DNA from: Progne subis subis
Lineage: Eukaryota > Chordata > Aves > Passeriformes > Hirundinidae
Length of the DNA: 64,000 nt
Assembly: GCA_022316685.1 (NCBI GenBank)
Contig: JAKJHU010000039.1
Coordinates: 3,844,001-3,908,000 of the forward strand
Reading direction: 5' to 3'
Position numbers and translations under genes: made by a program. The notes below the pieces were generated by a model. It searched no databases and was not told where the DNA came from. It saw only the letters and a list, made by a program, of their open reading frames with translations. This document shows, in pieces, positions 61,631 through 64,000 of the stretch (the first letter of the stretch is position 1; every line of letters begins with the position of its first letter).

Positions 61631-63957
61631 GTGATTAAGATACAGCACCAAAGATGGTAAGCCTAAGGCTGCACCATCCTCCAGAGCCACAGCCCGCGAG
61701 CTGGGAACCCCCTGTCCCAGCCAAGCACTGGAGAGCCTCTCCCACAACCAGGAATTCCCACGGGTGCGTCCACCCACAGGCAAAGAGGCTTCCGACTGTG
61801 CTGGGACAGGGCCCAGCTTGGACAATTGGCTGCCAGCAACAGGCTGACACAACATCCACTGCGGCAACAGCTGGGCTCGGCTTCCTCGTGGATTGGGCCC
61901 AAAGCCTGGCCAGGGCTCAGGGAACAACCCAGGAGCTGCCAGCAAGGCAAGAGGTCTGATTTTGTGGCGTTGTCCAGCTTCTCACTTACAGAAAGGTCAA
62001 TCCCTGTTTTGTTAGTGAGCAGATGCCTCGGCCCTAACACTAACCATCCTGTGGACTTTGTTCATGAATGCATACAAACACGGCATTAGGCTGGAAGGTT
62101 CCAGCAAGAGCTCAGCTTTGGCTCAAAGGCCTGTTGTGCAGCCCTCAGCACCTCAGCAGCCCTGAGCCATCTCTTAAGCAGAACCAGGACAGAAGAGCCC
62201 AACCACTCCTGACTTCCAGAGCAGCCCCTGCTGCCTTGGCACGCTCCTTTAGTCCTTGTCTTGAAGGTCAGGACCATCCAAGAAACACAAATCCAGGCTC
62301 CTCCTACTCCTTGAAGAAGGTCCAAAAGGGCACTAAGCTAACTCAACACAAGAGCAAGACCAGTATGCTCTTCCTTGGGCAAAACTCAAGCTACTAAAAC
62401 GCCAGGAACACCAGACACTGACGGTCCGCTGAAGGATATTGATCCAGCTCTACTGACAAGTGGCGGTTGGAGAAAGGAATCTACAAGGCCTTGAGAAATC
62501 CAAACACAGCCCTAGATGTTTTCCTGCTTGTATCATTCAGCTCTGCACTTACCTTGCACAGTCTTCTGCCAAGTGGTTCCAGATGCTCTGCTGCTATCAA
62601 AAATATTCACATCACCTTATTTCTAGGTTCCAAGAAGTCTCATCCCATCCTCTTCGTTCAGATGTTCCACATGAGGGTTTCATGTCAAACAAGCTGTTTT
62701 CCCATCCAGATCCTTTCTTAAGCTGTAAGAAGCCCATGATCTCACAAGTACTCACAGAAACTCTCCCAACACCATTTGCTGCTTCTCTCTCTCTCTGCCA
62801 GGGTCCCAAGAAATTCTGTGTCAGTTCTTGTTCGGCATTTGCCAGGGACCTGGAGAGAGAAAGGCACAATCCTTACTATTAATTATGGCCACAGGCTTTG
62901 GGCTCAGTGGTGGGTTTCAGCCTTCTGCAAGGAGAAGCAGACACTCCTCACCCCGCTGGAGCCGATTCCTCCATTCCCTGGTTGGCTCTCGCAATCCCTT
63001 CAAGCCACTCTGCAACGCTCAGCACCACCGCAGAGCTACAACACAGCAGCAGTTTATCCACAGGCGATTTCTCCTAGCACACATTTCTGTTGTGTTTCCA
63101 AAGCAATCCTAGTGCTTATTTTACACCTCCAGAAGCATGTGCCCGCGTCCACAACCATACTGTATTTTCACAGTGTGCCAATAGGAACACAAACAGATTT
63201 AATACATTATTCTTCAGACAACAGCCCACCCACTTAACCACTGTGCACTTGGACTGCTTCTTGCGGGAGGGTCAACAGAGGTGCACCAGCTTTAAACACA
63301 GGGCATGAAAACAGAAACCAACTCGCCTCCACCAAATGAAATAAAACATGAGCATAAGTCACATGAAATGATACCGTGTCATAGAAAACACTAATTTGCT
63401 TAGAACATAGTGCCCAAGAACTCAAGCATCCATTCAAACTAGAAAACACCTTCCAAATGGGCCAAAGTAGCAAACATTAGACCAACCTTTCAACACAAGT
63501 GTGAGTCTGGAAAATGGTTTCTCCAAAGCCTCCTTGTGTCATCCCAAGCAACTCTCCAACTTGAGGGGTCACTGCACTCACTCCAGGGCACTTGGAGTAA
63601 AGAGATGAAAGAAACACAGCCTTGTTGTTTTACAGGTGGTGCTTCCATCCCTGGCAAGGTCAGAGCTACTTCAGTTCATGTTTACAAATCTCTTTGGGGT
63701 GGCATAGAGTGAAAGACTGCAAGAACCCTGTTTGCAAACACGTACACAGATAGACCTACAGGCTTCATTTCAAACCATTTGGCTGCAATGAAAAGCAGCT
63801 ATGCAGCCACTGGGTTCTTACTATCTGCTGTCATGCAGCAATATGAAAAGATGAAACTATTCCTTAAGGAAACACATAAGGGAAAAGAAACTTTTACAGC
63901 TGGGCCAGGTGTGTCAGGGAGGGCCGTTAGCGGGAGAAGAGGCTCCAGCTCCTCTCA
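61631..63957. other. Mostly unique sequence, no gene seen
   Basis: The first 350 bases are GC-richer than the rest. Frames up to 153 codons (62776-63237) show no recognisable domain. No RNA gene was noticed. Confidence 0.45.
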
Positions 63958-63999
63958 TTTGCCTCTCATCCCCTCAAATTTGCCTCTCATCCCCTCAAA
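63958..63999. repeat. 21-bp tandem repeat, cut by window end
   Basis: Two perfect copies of a 21-base unit (tttgcctctcatcccctcaaa) at 63958-63978 and 63979-63999. A related partial unit, cctctcattt, lies just to the left. The array may continue beyond the window as a minisatellite. Confidence 0.9.
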
Positions 64000-64000
64000 G

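Noticed and set aside
62776..63237. 153-codon plus-strand open frame
   Set aside because: Two other frames overlap it, no motif is recognised, and codon use does not look constrained.

Overview
This window looks like nuclear DNA from a bird, most likely a songbird (Passeriformes). The evidence is its repeats. There are several 5'-truncated CR1 LINE copies, two of which end in the (ATTCTATGA)-type tail of avian CR1, and there are solo LTRs whose sequence I recognise from passerine genomes. Base composition is mostly AT-leaning, with two CpG-rich blocks that lie outside repeats or stand out within one. There are no bacterial, plasmid, phage or organellar features. The passerine assignment and all repeat-family names come from memory of repeat consensus sequences, not from a search.

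I found no protein-coding gene that I can support. The longest open frames (about 150-194 codons) lie inside LTRs or in sequence with no recognisable domain. The window reads as an intergenic stretch or the inside of a very large intron. I saw no tRNA, rRNA or snRNA gene.

Layout. 1-6.1 kb: unique AT-rich DNA with one small CR1 relic. 6.1-7.6 kb: a long minus-strand solo LTR with a CpG-rich promoter half. 8.0-8.2 kb: a CR1 3' end. 8.2-14.2 kb: mostly unique, with an octamer/E-box/TATA cluster near 11.14 kb. 14.2-15.7 kb: a plus-strand LTR split by a second LTR-like insertion of 418 bp, bounded by a perfect 6-bp target-site duplication. 15.7-25.5 kb: unique, with short simple repeats. 25.7-26.3 kb: a minus-strand ERVL-like solo LTR. 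27.5-28.2 kb: two CR1 pieces in opposite orientation. 28.6 kb: an A-rich simple repeat. 35.1-35.5 kb: an isolated CpG island. 37.2-37.4 kb: a possible short terminal exon or regulatory element. 40.6-41.4 kb: a plus-strand solo LTR with near-perfect 5-bp target-site duplications. 48.8 kb: an ancient CR1/L3-like relic. 51.5-52.8 kb: a minus-strand CR1 with an internal deletion that removes most of its reverse transcriptase. 56.4-57.2 kb: a composite plus-strand CR1. 60.7-61.6 kb: a TA/TG microsatellite followed by a plus-strand solo LTR. 64.0 kb: the start of a 21-bp tandem repeat cut by the window edge.

No genes here work together in a pathway. The biology visible is layered retrotransposition plus a few candidate regulatory blocks. 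I found no convincing new biological system. The best leads are the nested LTR, the isolated CpG island at 35.1-35.5 kb and the candidate terminal exon at 37.25 kb.
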